This document shows, in pieces, positions 1 to 11,476 of a DNA stretch of 64,000 nt. The notes beneath the pieces are model-generated. The model did no database searches. It was not told the origin of the DNA and saw only the letters and a list, made by a program, of their open reading frames with translations. Where the stretch lies: assembly GCF_022539315.1 (NCBI RefSeq), contig NC_066317.1:55961179-56025178 (forward strand). Direction: 5' to 3'. How positions within the stretch are numbered: the stretch's first letter is position 1; every line of letters starts with the position of its first letter. The stretch comes from Serinus canaria. Taxonomy: Eukaryota; Chordata; Aves; Passeriformes; Fringillidae. The position numbers and the translations under genes are program-made.

Positions 1-467
1 AGGAAAGAACATGTGCATGAAAGAAAGCAAAACAACATGATCTTCTAGCATTATCTTCAGCCAAAAAGTGGCAGTTCTTACCAAAATAATATAGGTTTTG
101 TGTTCTCTATGGGAGAATATTGTCAAAAGGAGCAAATGAATAAATTCTCTATAAAATGTATGGGGTCAGGTCCTGTGAATTTCTCATAGTCGAGTCTAAT
201 ATAAATTAGGAAAATGTAGAGCCTTTGAAAACACACAAGTCAAACCCCAAAAAAATTCTGTTGTTGCTTTTTCATCTAAAGTCCCCATTTGACTTTGTTT
301 AAGATTCATATTTGAAATTTTAGTTAAAAATAATACTGTCAGCTTTATATAAAAAAACAAGACACCAGAATCCCTTGACAGTCGTGCCATAAACAGAACG
401 TTTTTTTAAAACCTCACACCATTTATTGTGTATTCTTCAAATTTGCATAGTATTTTCTACCTGGTAG

Positions 468-476
468 TATATATAT

Positions 477-529
<53 letters not shown>

Positions 530-532
530 TTT
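468..532. repeat. (TA)n microsatellite
   Basis: About 65 bp of AT dinucleotides with two phase shifts at taat, flanked on the right by a T run. Confidence 0.98.
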
Positions 533-3333
533 TTTTAAATTCCTGTTTGTGGTGGATTTTTTGGAGGGATGTTTGGGAACTGGTTGACTGGCTGGCAGGA
601 CTACTGATAAGGGTTTCGTAAAAAATAACCAGGAAGAAAAACTCCTTGTTGGAAGCCTTTATTTGCCTTACAGATGCTAGCAAATTTTCTGCTTAAATTT
701 TTTTTTTAATTTTGTCTGCATGTACAAAAATGAAAACTGATGCATTTTGTGGTTTCGTTGTCATATTTTAAACACTACCTCCATTGTGCAGTATCTGGAT
801 TACAAATATACCAGTTCATTTTCCTCTACTTCTGACCTGATATGCAGGCTTAGAGATCTCAACACAGATCCATTGAACTTCTTTAGTTCTAACTATAGCT
901 CCCAAGTTTGTCTGCTAATTGATAAAAATAGTAAACAAAGACTTCAAGTGATCATCCTTACCCACGCGCACAACAACAACAAAAAAAAGGCAAAAAAGGG
1001 CTGGATGCTTGGCTTGAACTGCCAGACATTATCTGTTTAAATTCTCAAAGAGAGTGAGTGAAATCTGCATAGAAACTCAGAAAGAGCATCTATAGACTGA
1101 ACACTTTCTCACATGTCAGTGCTCTCACAGGCTGGCATGTCAGAAAAGGCTTTGCAGTTTTGTTTTTTAGGGTGTCACAAGCTAGCACAAGCATGCAAGC
1201 CTTCTTCATTGCATGAAATTTTAAGAAATAAGTTGGATCACTGAATGAATGGAAGGAGGGAAGCTCTCAATGCTTGCAGTGAAAGTTTAACATATGAATT
1301 ACATGCTTCATCCTTCAGCCCATCTAACAGCTCTTGTGCACCTGATAAGAGCTGGGCTGGCATATCACTCTCTTACAGTGAAACAATTTTTGAAGAATGT
1401 CCTAATCTGCCTGCCTAGAATCTTGTATTAATACTCATTGCATTGTATGTGAGTACTTCCCAAGTGTCAGAACAACAATGATATCTCTCTCTTCCTTCCC
1501 CAGCAGGGATGGAAACAGTTAGTTTGTTCTTTCGTCATAAGGGAACTCAAAAGGGGTCAGGGAGGCAGGATGGTTAACAATATGGTTTTGTAACTTAGCT
1601 GGCTGGGTGGATTTCATCTCCATTGTTGCTTTCTTCCTGCTTTGTGGTGGTTGCATGCTCACTTGCCAGCTTCCCTTCCTGGTCATTGGCACAACTCAAA
1701 AGAGGAAAGGAAGGCTCTAAGTGGCTGGGTGCAGAATTGAGGCTGGGAAGAGGTGAGGTGTTGTATGAAACAGACTGATAAGAGGCTTGATGACACGATC
1801 AGATAGAGGAGCTTTAGAAGGCTAAAGTCAGACCTGCTGAGAAAGATTTATTGCAGTAGAAAGAGGTCATGTATTTTTCTCTTGTGAAGCCCCCCAGGAA
1901 TGGACTAGAGTGCAGAGAACGATGTGACAGGCCTAATAGTAAAGGAAGATGAGTTGGTTTTCTCTCACAAACCACTGGAGAGGAAGTAATGCACTGAATT
2001 GTATGGGTAAATATGCGAGGTGGAAGGTGGATAGCTGGGGGCAGGTCTCAGCTTTGCTGTAGTTGGGTGCTGTTTAGTACCTCCTTCTCCCAAAGGCAGT
2101 GACTTTACAGGATCCTTCTAGCAGACTACTCGTGTACCAGAAAGTGACTGAATATATTTTTGAGGGAAACAAAAAATTAAAAATCCATTGCTGACAATAA
2201 ATATTTATTTATTTATCTCAAAAGCATTTTAGCAGTGTCTACCTAACCTTTGCATGACAGCTGTGAGTGATTTCATCCTTTAATCTTCCGAGATAGTTTG
2301 GATGGAAGAAGGGAAGTAGAACAGGAAAGACAAGGTGCTGCTGAGAAGCTCAGAGCCAGGGGACTGTGGAGTTTAGGACCATTCTGCCTCATTAAGGCAG
2401 GAGACAGCACTGGCTCAAACATGTCAGACCTGCTGGCTGCATGGTCAGATCAAAGAAATGCTTCAGCCTCACACACTGGGTTTTGCTAGGTGTTCCAGAG
2501 TGTGTGAAATGCAGAGGGTTTGCATTTCTTCTTTAAGATAAAATGTCTGTGCACTGTTATGTCTACTCCAACCCTCCATACAAACAGCAGGAGTGACACA
2601 ACTAAGTGTAACAATGCAGCATTGCACATGGTATTTCCACTGTGCTCAGTAATTCTGACAGGATTTTTAATGCAGGGAGTATTTGCAGTGTGAATTGCTG
2701 CCAGAACTACAGGCACATTGTTGCTAGAACAGCAAACAGCAGAGAGCTAAAAATACCAGGGGTCAAAATTTACTGTTGGAATAAATCTGAGAACTGCGTC
2801 AGTTTTGAGGGACCTCCTCATGCATGACCAATTTGCCACATATGTTTCTTGATATCTGGCCATACAAGCTCTTTGCTTTCTCAGTTTTTGTAGTACAGGA
2901 TTTGTCCATATCTGCTTTATGTCTTTTTGGAAGCAAAGTGCCTGGCATTTGAGAATTCTCTTTCCCTCTCTTCTTTTTTTTTTTTCCTTCCTCTGTTTTT
3001 TAACCCTTCCTTGGTTTTGCTCACCTTTGGTTCAGAAAAGCTGATGTCTTGAGAAGCTGTCAATGCACAGGATATTCCAGTGCTAGCTGGTGATTGATAG
3101 GTCCTGTACTGAACCTTGTTGTCTTTCTTCATCCCCTTCCCTTACTGAGTTTCATTTCCTTTTCCCCTCGACAACATAGTGTTTTCCAAACTGAATGTCT
3201 TTGGCTCTGCTGTGGTTTTAAAAATACTTCCAATTTAGATATTTTGGGAGTTCTGGAAAGGGAGAAAGAATGGTTGAAGGCTTTTGTCTTCCTCTTATTT
3301 TCTGATGGAGTTTGAATTTCCTTGAATTCCCAA

Positions 3334-3352
3334 GGGAATTTCCCATGGGAAA
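3334..3352. promoter_or_regulatory. Palindromic NF-kappaB-like site overlapping a second palindrome
   Basis: GGGAATTTCCC at 3334-3344 is a perfect match to the palindromic kappaB consensus. It overlaps TTTCCCATGGGAAA at 3339-3352. Whether it is bound is unknown; an 11-mer occurs by chance at low frequency. Confidence 0.2.
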
Positions 3353-3490
3353 GAGAGCAACTTTCACAAGGAACAGCTTTGCCAGGCTGTCTTGAACTTA
3401 GACCCTGGGAACTTGCACAACTATTTACCTGTACTATGAATGCAACAGTCAGAATATCTTCTATAATCTTCATCTTGGGATTCTGACTGC

Positions 3491-3560
3491 AAAAAAAAAA
3501 ATGTTCATTCATTTAAAAAAAGAAAGAAAAAAAGAATAAAAAAAGGAAAAAAAAAAGAAA
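3491..3560 (+). repeat. A-rich low-complexity tract
   Basis: A run of AAAG, AAAAT and pure-A segments about 70 bp long, interrupted by gttcattcattt. There is no recognisable retroposed body upstream. Confidence 0.9.
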
Positions 3561-6500
3561 ATAGCAGGTGTCCACCTCTTCCTACACTTCCTCTGTCAGA
3601 GAATTAAAACCCTTCCTTTTTTTCAGTGGTGTCATCTCTTGCCTTTGCTGAGCTTTTTTCCACCAAGACTTGTCTCTATTCTCCCATTTTCCTTTTGAAT
3701 TTGGATTTGGTTCACATATTTGTTCTTCCATAAAGTGGAACACGGTATCAGAGGCAATTCTTTGCACATCACTCCCTGTGCTAGTGTCCCTTCCATGAGC
3801 AGAACAGCCTGATTAGGTGGCAAAGCCCCTTATCTGATAATTGCATGCATTTGTTTGATGTTACTGCAACTCTAAACAGTTCCACACACCCAAACTTTGG
3901 CTATATCCTCTACATTGTGGGTATATTATCCTGTCTCTGTTTTCTGTTGTACTCTTGCTCTGTTCAAACTTGAAACTCCCTGGTGCTGATGAGAATTCAC
4001 CTGGAATAGGAAGTTTTAAGCCAACCCATCTTCCAACGCCATATTTTTAAGTGGTACCATGAAAGAAATGGAAAGCTGATTTATGCAGCCCAAGAACAAT
4101 GTATCTTTGTATAGACATCTCTCTGTGCTGTGATAGCAGAGAATTCTTATGGGAGTGTGAAGTAACCTGTGCAGTATTTGGGGTAAAACTGTTGATGGTG
4201 GGAAAAAGAAGTGTTTCCTGACCACTTCTATTTTCATGGGGTTGAAAACAATGTTGCCCATTACTTGTTGACTGAGAGGCTGCCTTGATCCTTTTGGCCT
4301 CAGAAACCAAGAATAAAAGTACTAAAGGCTTAACATGACTCACTTACAGCAGTTATTTGCTACACTGAATAACACAATCTAGACATTTTCACCCTATCTA
4401 CATGTTAGATTTGGCTTAATAGTTCTGGTGGATGATCCAGAAAATCACTCTCCTGCCTTAGTAATTTCAGCAAACATTTATTTGTGTTCATATAAACTGT
4501 ATACAGACTGAAATTCTTTCAAATAATAAATATAATTCCCTCACATGCCACATGTTTTCTACAGTCTATTAGTATTTACTTGTGTGTGTGTTTAAAATAA
4601 TACTAGATAGAAATGCTAGTCCAGGCTTTTTTCTCGTGCACGATTCAGCTGAACCCTTCTCCCCATGGTGGACTATTCCTACACCTCATTCCCACAGGAG
4701 CTTTTCCTCTCCTGAGATTGGTTGTAATGCCATAATTATTAGGGTAAACCCATAAATATCACAATAAACAAGCCTGATCACTAATCAGCATTCAGCATTC
4801 CCCAGGTGGAACAGCGCCTGTTCATTTGGACATGGGGAATATGCAGTGAAACCATTTCTGTGACAATAAACAGTGTTTTGTTAGTTTTGCAGTTAGTCTT
4901 CTAAAACACACAAAGAACTGAGGAAAATTCTGGGTGCATAATTCTATTAAACATGCTTGTCTTAGTTTGTTTTGATAAGAGTTGATAAATGCTGAAGCTA
5001 CAGTGACCAGATAAATTAGGGACTACATATCTGACCAACAGAAACAAGAAAGGCACCTGCCATACCAGGAGCATTTTAAATTCAGCCTCCTCCTTTAGGA
5101 CTGGATGCCAGATGATGAAGGAGGAAGATAGCATCACCCATGTAATCCTGCTATGATCCTTCATTAAACAATCCAAAGTGATGAAGAAAAAGCAGGAGGA
5201 AACTTTTTTAGAAATGTTATCCCTCTTAGGCATCCCTACTTAAACCTTCAGCCTGTTGATCATGTTTGAAGATCTGTTACACTACATGCCTCTGGGCCTT
5301 TACCCTCCTTCTCTAGGCCACCTCTGGATCACATTAATTGGTTTTGTTAGTGTTCTGTCATGTTTATATCTGAGTTTTTGTTTGGTTGATTTTTTTTTTC
5401 TTAAATCTGGCTACTTTAATTTGAAGGGCCTAATTCAGACTTAGTTGTAAGTTTCAGCAGTCAGATTTAAATATCTTGGCCATAATGTTCATACTGCACT
5501 GAAATATTGAATCTGTTCTCGCTAACAAGGCAGTTTTTCACACATTAAAGGAATATGTCGAATGTTGAATCTGTTATACTCCTCAAGTGTTGGATCTCTC
5601 CCCTACTCAGAACAGCAGTCCTCATCACAGATTGCAATTCAACAGTAAAATATTGAAATTCTATTGAATCACATGGATTCTCCCCATGCTTCGGTTCTTA
5701 AAAGAAAAACCAAAAAAACAAATCTCAGTTAACCCCTGGAGCCTGAGACAGAATTTCATTGACACTGTGAAAAGAAAAAGTGCCTTAAAGTACTATATTA
5801 ACTTTTAGCTTTATATGTCCTGTGCAGATATTAAGAGAGAGAAACAGGCAGCACGACCCACAGTAATTGTGTGTAACATGTACTCCTATTCCTTCCCTGT
5901 ATCTTTTCAGGTTTAGTGCATGGCACTGTCTGTGTCTCTGCTCAGAGCTTGTGTAAAACCAATATGCCTATTAGCTTTCTGTAAACTCTGTTTATATGGT
6001 CTCTTGGACCTCTTCAGGAGACATTTAATTTACTGAGAAATACCTCAGCTCTTTTATAGGTAAATGATCGAATTCTGAGCTTCAGTAAAACTGAGGTCAT
6101 AACACATCTTAACAAAAAGTGAAATAGCTGGAACTTTAGGATACTACTTTAAAAAAAAAAAAACCTTCTAAAATAGAATTTTTAGTGAAACAGCAGACAA
6201 AGCTGTGCAAGAGGTATCTTTCAAAAGCAACATTACTGGTTGATCAGACTTTGTTTTTAGTTAACAGTACTGGGTTGCACATATATATTGATGCAGTTTT
6301 CAAAGCCCATAAATAGTGCTTCAGCTCCTGTATGGGAAGAGGATGTTGCAGAAATAATTATGACATGATGTGATAACCCCTTCCTAAAAAAAAAAAATAA
6401 AAAGGAAAAAAGCAAAGCAAAACAATACTGCAGTGTTCTGGCCATCAGGAAACCACTACAATGCTCCCACCTTTTTCCTGTGGCTTACCCAGAGTTCCTT

Positions 6501-7338
6501 CCAGGCGACAGAGATAACTGACTGCTGCAGACTGGATCCTGTGCCAAATGAAAATAAAGTAAATTTTTTTGTTAAATTTATATCTGATTAAAAATGAATC
6601 TCAACAACACCTTTTTTTTGACACTCAGTTTTACAGCTCTTCAGCTAAAATATGTCTTTGTAACTTTAAAATTGCCTAATTTCTTAGTGTGAGTGTTACT
6701 CCAGCGGCACAAAGATGAAAAATTACTTCATTTTGTAAATTCATGTTTCATAAACTAATTGTGATTGAATAGGAAGGTCGTTCATTTCTGTTTCTGTTTA
6801 AGAAAAAACTACTTTAAGTTAGCTTTCATGGTTCTCTGGGACTTGAATATTCATGGAACAGCTCAATTTGTCAATAATGTTTATTAAGGTGCATGGGACT
6901 CAGGGAGACCTTTCACAGTGTTTGAAATGCAGATGTACTCCCCTACACGTGAACTTTTGGGGCTGTATACCTTTATGGACATCCTCCTGTTCTCTGTGCA
7001 TGCATGGGTGTGTTTCACTGTCCCCCCCTGTTCCCTGGGTAGGGAGGAGCTGGAGCAGCTCTCCAAGCTGCCAAGGCTGCAGCAGTGCAGGAGCTGTAGC
7101 TTTGGGTCCTTGGTGTCTTGCTTAGAATGAGGCCACTTTTATCTCTTCAGCAATGGTATCTAGATAAAATGCCCCATCTCTGCAGTGCTCTGCAAGCACG
7201 TCTGTGGGAGGTGCATCATGGATTAGGAGCTGGCTGTGACATCAGGGTACAAATGAAGTCTTGCTGGGCAAGAAGGAGTCTCTCTGGTGTGTGTGAGTGA
7301 TGCTGGGATCTGCAGGGCCTTGCTGTGCTTCCCATCAG

Positions 7339-7380
7339 CACACACACACAGACAGACAGACAGACAGACACACACACACA
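7339..7380 (+). repeat. (CA)n(GACA)n(CA)n compound microsatellite
   Basis: A CA tract, six GACA-type tetramers, then CA again, with a symmetrical arrangement. Confidence 0.98.
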
Positions 7381-8146
7381 TTAATTCATGCTCTCCTTAC
7401 AGATAGGGAATTCTTCCTAGTCCCTTGTTTTCAGCTCAGCTCACTCAGTTAATTTCCACAGGCATTTTGCAGGGTTATTTATGCTTCAGCCTGTACTTAG
7501 CAGCCAAGTTATTTTTTTTTTCTGACTGGCTACTAATGAAGAATAAGTCAATTTATCCTCATCAGTTAAATTATAAATACAGAGAAAACAGAGTAAAAAT
7601 GTCACCACATGGAGATGGCTTTGCTTTTTTCCATTCCCTAAATCCTGGTTTATGTAAACTGAGATAAATATTTATAAAAAATGCTGGGCACAGTAACCCT
7701 CTTTTTAAAACTATTTGGATTAGCTTGTGAGATGTAACTATTGATAACACAGTTTGGTACCTTTGCAAGTAGATTTACTTTGTACAGCAATGTCTTCCAT
7801 TAAGTTTTAAAATAAATGTTGTGTTTTATTTGAGCTGTATAAGTAAAGAACTTGTAAACCACCAAAAGAAAGAAAAGCTGTCAGAAGAAGGTTATTTTTT
7901 ATTGTGTATATTGTGATTTTAAAAAACAGAGTTACTTGCAGGCCAAAACTTGTCCCCAAACCAAATGGAATTGAAGAAGACAGGCAGGGGGGACTTCATG
8001 GAATGTGGAGATGTTCTGTGCACCCAAAACATGTGCAGGAAGCAAAGAGTGTGAGTGCAGGTGTGCAGGTCAGCTCCCTGCCCCTCAGCACGGGGGGCTG
8101 TGGGGAATGAGGCTGCTGATTGTCTCCATCAAAGCCTCTCTCAGAG

Positions 8147-8212
8147 GGGCTGATCCTGCTCCTGCTGAAATCAATGCCAGGGCTTCCCTGTATTTCAAAT
8201 GAACAGGATTAA
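8147..8212. mobile_element. Possible old palindromic non-autonomous DNA element
   Basis: The left edge reads gatcctgctcctgctgaaat and the right edge, inverted, reads aatcctgttcatttgaaat. Imperfect inverted ends surround a tcaatgcc-like core. This resembles an ancient sauropsid palindromic repeat family in which 'gaagtcaatggg' lies between inverted 'gatcctgctcc' ends. The assignment is from pattern memory only. Confidence 0.35.
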
Positions 8213-8974
8213 ACTCTTCATTACATGCCCTGGGGTTTGTCCTCTGGTGTGAGCACCTTGTGCCATCTCATCCTCACAATTGCTACTTCTGCTGTTGGAA
8301 GTGTGCAAGCCAGAGGAGAGTTTTGGGGGGTTTTTCTGAAATGCACAGTGAGGGATTTCAGCATCTTACAATGTTTTTAATAATTAATTGTCAAAAAACA
8401 CAACAAAAATAGATGGAGTATTAAAGCAAATTTGCAAGCCATTGAAGTAAGGAGTTGCAAATAGAAGCACTGGCTGTATTCTACCTTTAGCTATCAGTAT
8501 AAAACTCATCAAAGTAAACCAGTTTTATTTAGACATCTGGAAAATGTACTTTGACAAACATCCACTTGATGACTGTCAGTGTCTTATAAAAAGACTTTGA
8601 TATCAAAGATCTGCAGAAACTGTCAGAATAAACTGATTGTTTTTTTCTTTTGACAGCAGGTTGTTCCCTAGCCACGATTTGTATTGTCTGGATGATATGT
8701 TTTTAATATCTTAATACAAAGGATTATTTTTACAAATGTTTTTGTATCTACTTGTGCAAAATGTCATGACTTTAAGAAGATATATTTATAAGTTAAGCAA
8801 ACTAGAAATGCAGACTCTGTATTCCTGCTCCTTCCAGCACTCTTAATTGTTCTGTCCTCGAGGTTAATGGATAGTGATTTTAAGACTTTGTATTTTTGAT
8901 AGACTCACAGAGCTTAGGTAATTTATCACAACCTCTTTTCCAGCAGATGAAGAGAATACAGTAATCATGTCAGT

Positions 8975-9280
8975 ATTTGAAGGGAGGGTTTTAAGAGCCA
9001 CCAGGCTCTGCTCAGTGGTGCCAAGTAACAGGCAAAGAGGCAATGGGCAGAAACTGATGCCCAGGAAATTCCACCTGAATATGAGAAAGAATTTTACTGT
9101 GCAGGTGACTACACATAGTTTGCCCAGAGAGATTGTGGAGTCTCTCTCACTGGAGATATTCAAGAAGTGTCTGGATGCAGCCCTGTGCCATGTGCTCAGG
9201 GGCGGCCCTGCTTGAGCAGGGAGGTTGGATCAGATGACCCATTGTGGTCCCTCCCAGTCTTACCCATTCTGTGATTCTGT
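8975..9280 (+). mobile_element. CR1 LINE fragment, 5'-truncated, with intact 3' end
   Basis: The segment follows the CR1 3' region: a caggctctgctcagtgg-like start, an agaggcaatgggcagaaact-like block, a cacctgaatatgagaaagaa-like block, then gagattgtggagtctc, ctggagatattcaag and ggttggatcagatgaccc. It ends in two octamers related to ATTCTGTG, the characteristic CR1 terminus. A short deletion has removed the usual gagcactggaac block. This is a typical 5'-truncated insertion and the only clear CR1 in sense orientation to LDB2. Confidence 0.93.
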
Positions 9281-10078
9281 ACTTTGAGTGATATTGTTTC
9301 CTTGCATTTAATACTACTGAATTATATAAAGACAGGACAAAATGCAGTTGATTCTGTTACACATTTTAGCCCTTCTGCAAAAGGCTTTTCATCACCCATA
9401 ATCCAGCATACATCACCTTAGATAGAAAGAACTGTTTGAGGCAGTAGGTATAACTGCAAATGTCTAAAACAGCTTTTTCCTCTTGGCTTTTTTTTTTTTT
9501 TTTAATCCAGAAAGAAGGTGTTGCCTTGCAGTGTTACTGGAGATGCTGAATACATTAAAGTAGGAAGATGAGAGGAATGCCTTGTGGGGACTTCTTGTAA
9601 ACATGCAGCATGATTGCTTTTTATTGGAAAAGGCATTTCTGCGATGTTCAGTGCAGTGCTGTAGTGCCATGGATATTGTGAAAATGCTATGAAAGCCTTA
9701 ACTATTTAATTCTCATAATCCATCTGTGAGCACTAAGTGATTAGTTGCAGTTTATCCCAGTATGGATGCTGGTGATGCTGCTTGCATAATCCTGCCCTGC
9801 AAGGTCCTGCTGGAGATGGCAGTGCCCGTGCTCAGTGTGGCTGGAAAACTTCTTTAGAGAGCTGTCAGGGAGTCCCTGGGCAAACAGAAAAATCTGCAAG
9901 AGGTGAGCAGTTTAAACTGGTTGGAAGAGTAACAGTGTAGTTTCTTGATGGCTACAAGGGTGGTCATACTGACTAATTTAGGCACCAGATTTAGGAATGT
10001 AATTTCCTGTTTTGTCATTAGGGAACAGAGACTTCTCATGTATATGAACCAGATCAAGAGGAAAACTAAATTTTAGCA

Positions 10079-10132
<54 letters not shown>

Positions 10133-10954
10133 CTCTTCTCAGCCTCACTTACATAGTCTGGTATTTGCTTAAAGGTAGGTTTCTGTACATGTGTTTTTCA
10201 GGTTCCAAAGATATGCCCTGGCCATTGTCCCAGCTTTGAGCTTTGGGAGAGCACATTGTTTTGCAGAAAGGCATTTTATAGACAGATAAAATAAATACAA
10301 GAATCTTGAAACCTTTTTTTTTTTTAGGAAAGCAGACTGCCTTGGAGTGGATATCCTGTGTGGAGTCAGGAAGGTATAGGAGGGTACAGGAGATGCTGTG
10401 CTTGCAGTGGCTGTAGATCTAGAGAGAGATAACAAAGGGGTGGGGGAGGGAAGTTAGTTGCTTTTTTGCTCATTCTCTCAGACACAGATACTATTTTTGT
10501 CTAGCAAATATCAACTCATCAGCATTATAAAGCAATCCTACTAAGGAAATACCCTTTTTAAAAGTCTTTGTTTGCTACAAAATTGCAGGCTGTTTGGTCA
10601 ACTTTACTTTAAAAATGAAGTTTTTTCATTATTTCACCATTTACTTTCAGGGTGGCTAAACAATAATTCAGTTCTGTCTGAAATGCTACAGTCTTTCAGA
10701 GCAACTGTTTGTGGTATAGGCAATTACATGATACAATTCCCTCATGTAAGGATGGCTGTTCAGGGAGTCACAGGTATCAGCATACTGGACACAACAAGCA
10801 TGGCCTGCAGCATTAACATTGGATTAAACAAGTTTGAAGGAGGCTATTTATACCATTAAGGAGATGCTGGAGAATTACTGAAAATAAATGTATGCTGATA
10901 AACTTTGTCCTGCAAGGCAATAATACAAGCTATTTTGACTAGGTGGAAAAGTTT
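9281..10954. other. Unique intronic sequence with one TA repeat
   Basis: It contains a poly(T) run near 9488-9503, the TA tract at 10077-10132 and another T run at 10311-10326. Nothing gene-like was seen. Confidence 0.65.
10077..10132. repeat. (TA)n microsatellite
   Basis: About 56 bp of TA dinucleotides with symmetrical gtatat variants near both ends. Confidence 0.98.
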
Positions 10955-11476
10955 TTAATGCTGTGGCCCAGGTTCTTTGACAATGGCTTGTATGTTTGTG
11001 GCAGCTGTGTCCTGGATTGCATTGACTGCTTTCTGTTCATGACCATAAGTGTTTGAGCTCACCAACATGGATTTTGAGGAAGGAGCTGCTTTCAGCCGAT
11101 TTGGGTGGGCTACTTTCCTTGACCTAGGGATCGTGTTCTTCCTTTCTACCTGCACATCTTTCTTGAGGGAAGTGGCCTCCTCTGCTGGTCATTCTATTTT
11201 TTCTTCAAATACATGAGAGACATCTAGTATCCTCATTTCTCTTTTTTTTTCTAATCCACAGAAATGATCTTCAGTTGTTTGTTTTGGCAAATGATTTCTG
11301 AGAAAGGATCCGTGAGAGCAATTGTTACTATCATATTAGCTTCCCCTAAGTTATTTGTAGCACCCCTCCAAGTCACCTCCTTTCTCTGCTTTTCGTCTTC
11401 TTGACTGCTTCCACTCTGGTTTCCTTTGATGTTTTTTTGTTCTTGTTGCCTGTTTATATCTTTTTGTTGTCTTTTC
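10955..11476 (-). pseudogene. Possible broken retrocopy of an unidentified gene
   Basis: Read on the minus strand, a 75-codon open stretch (11476 down to 11252) looks protein-like and very hydrophilic, with runs such as NRQQEQKNIKGN and ANMIVTIALTDPFSEI. It stops at TAG just before a run of A residues (11241-11250). A second frame then continues with DVSHVFEEKIE, a TGA, and a 66-codon open stretch ending NAIQDTAATNIQAIVKEPG and a stop. The pattern of one frameshift at a homopolymer and two or three stops in otherwise protein-like sequence is what a decayed coding sequence looks like. I do not recognise the parent. No clear poly(A) tail or target-site duplication was found, so a processed origin is inference. 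Chance open reading remains possible. Confidence 0.35.

Larger units (their letters stand above)
1..8146. other. Unique intronic sequence without genes
   Basis: Apart from the simple repeats and the kappaB-like palindrome listed separately, I see only AT-rich sequence with short open frames that end by chance. There is no CpG island, RNA gene or recognisable exon. Confidence 0.65.

Noticed and set aside
9439..9464. let-7-like string tgaggcagtaggtata
   Set aside because: The seed differs from let-7 (gaggcag, not gaggtag) and the surrounding hairpin is too short for a microRNA precursor.
10834..10845. tttgaaggagg, as in the next LDB2 exon (VFEGG)
   Set aside because: It lies upstream of the identified exon, the surrounding codons do not match LDB2, and no splice sites flank it.
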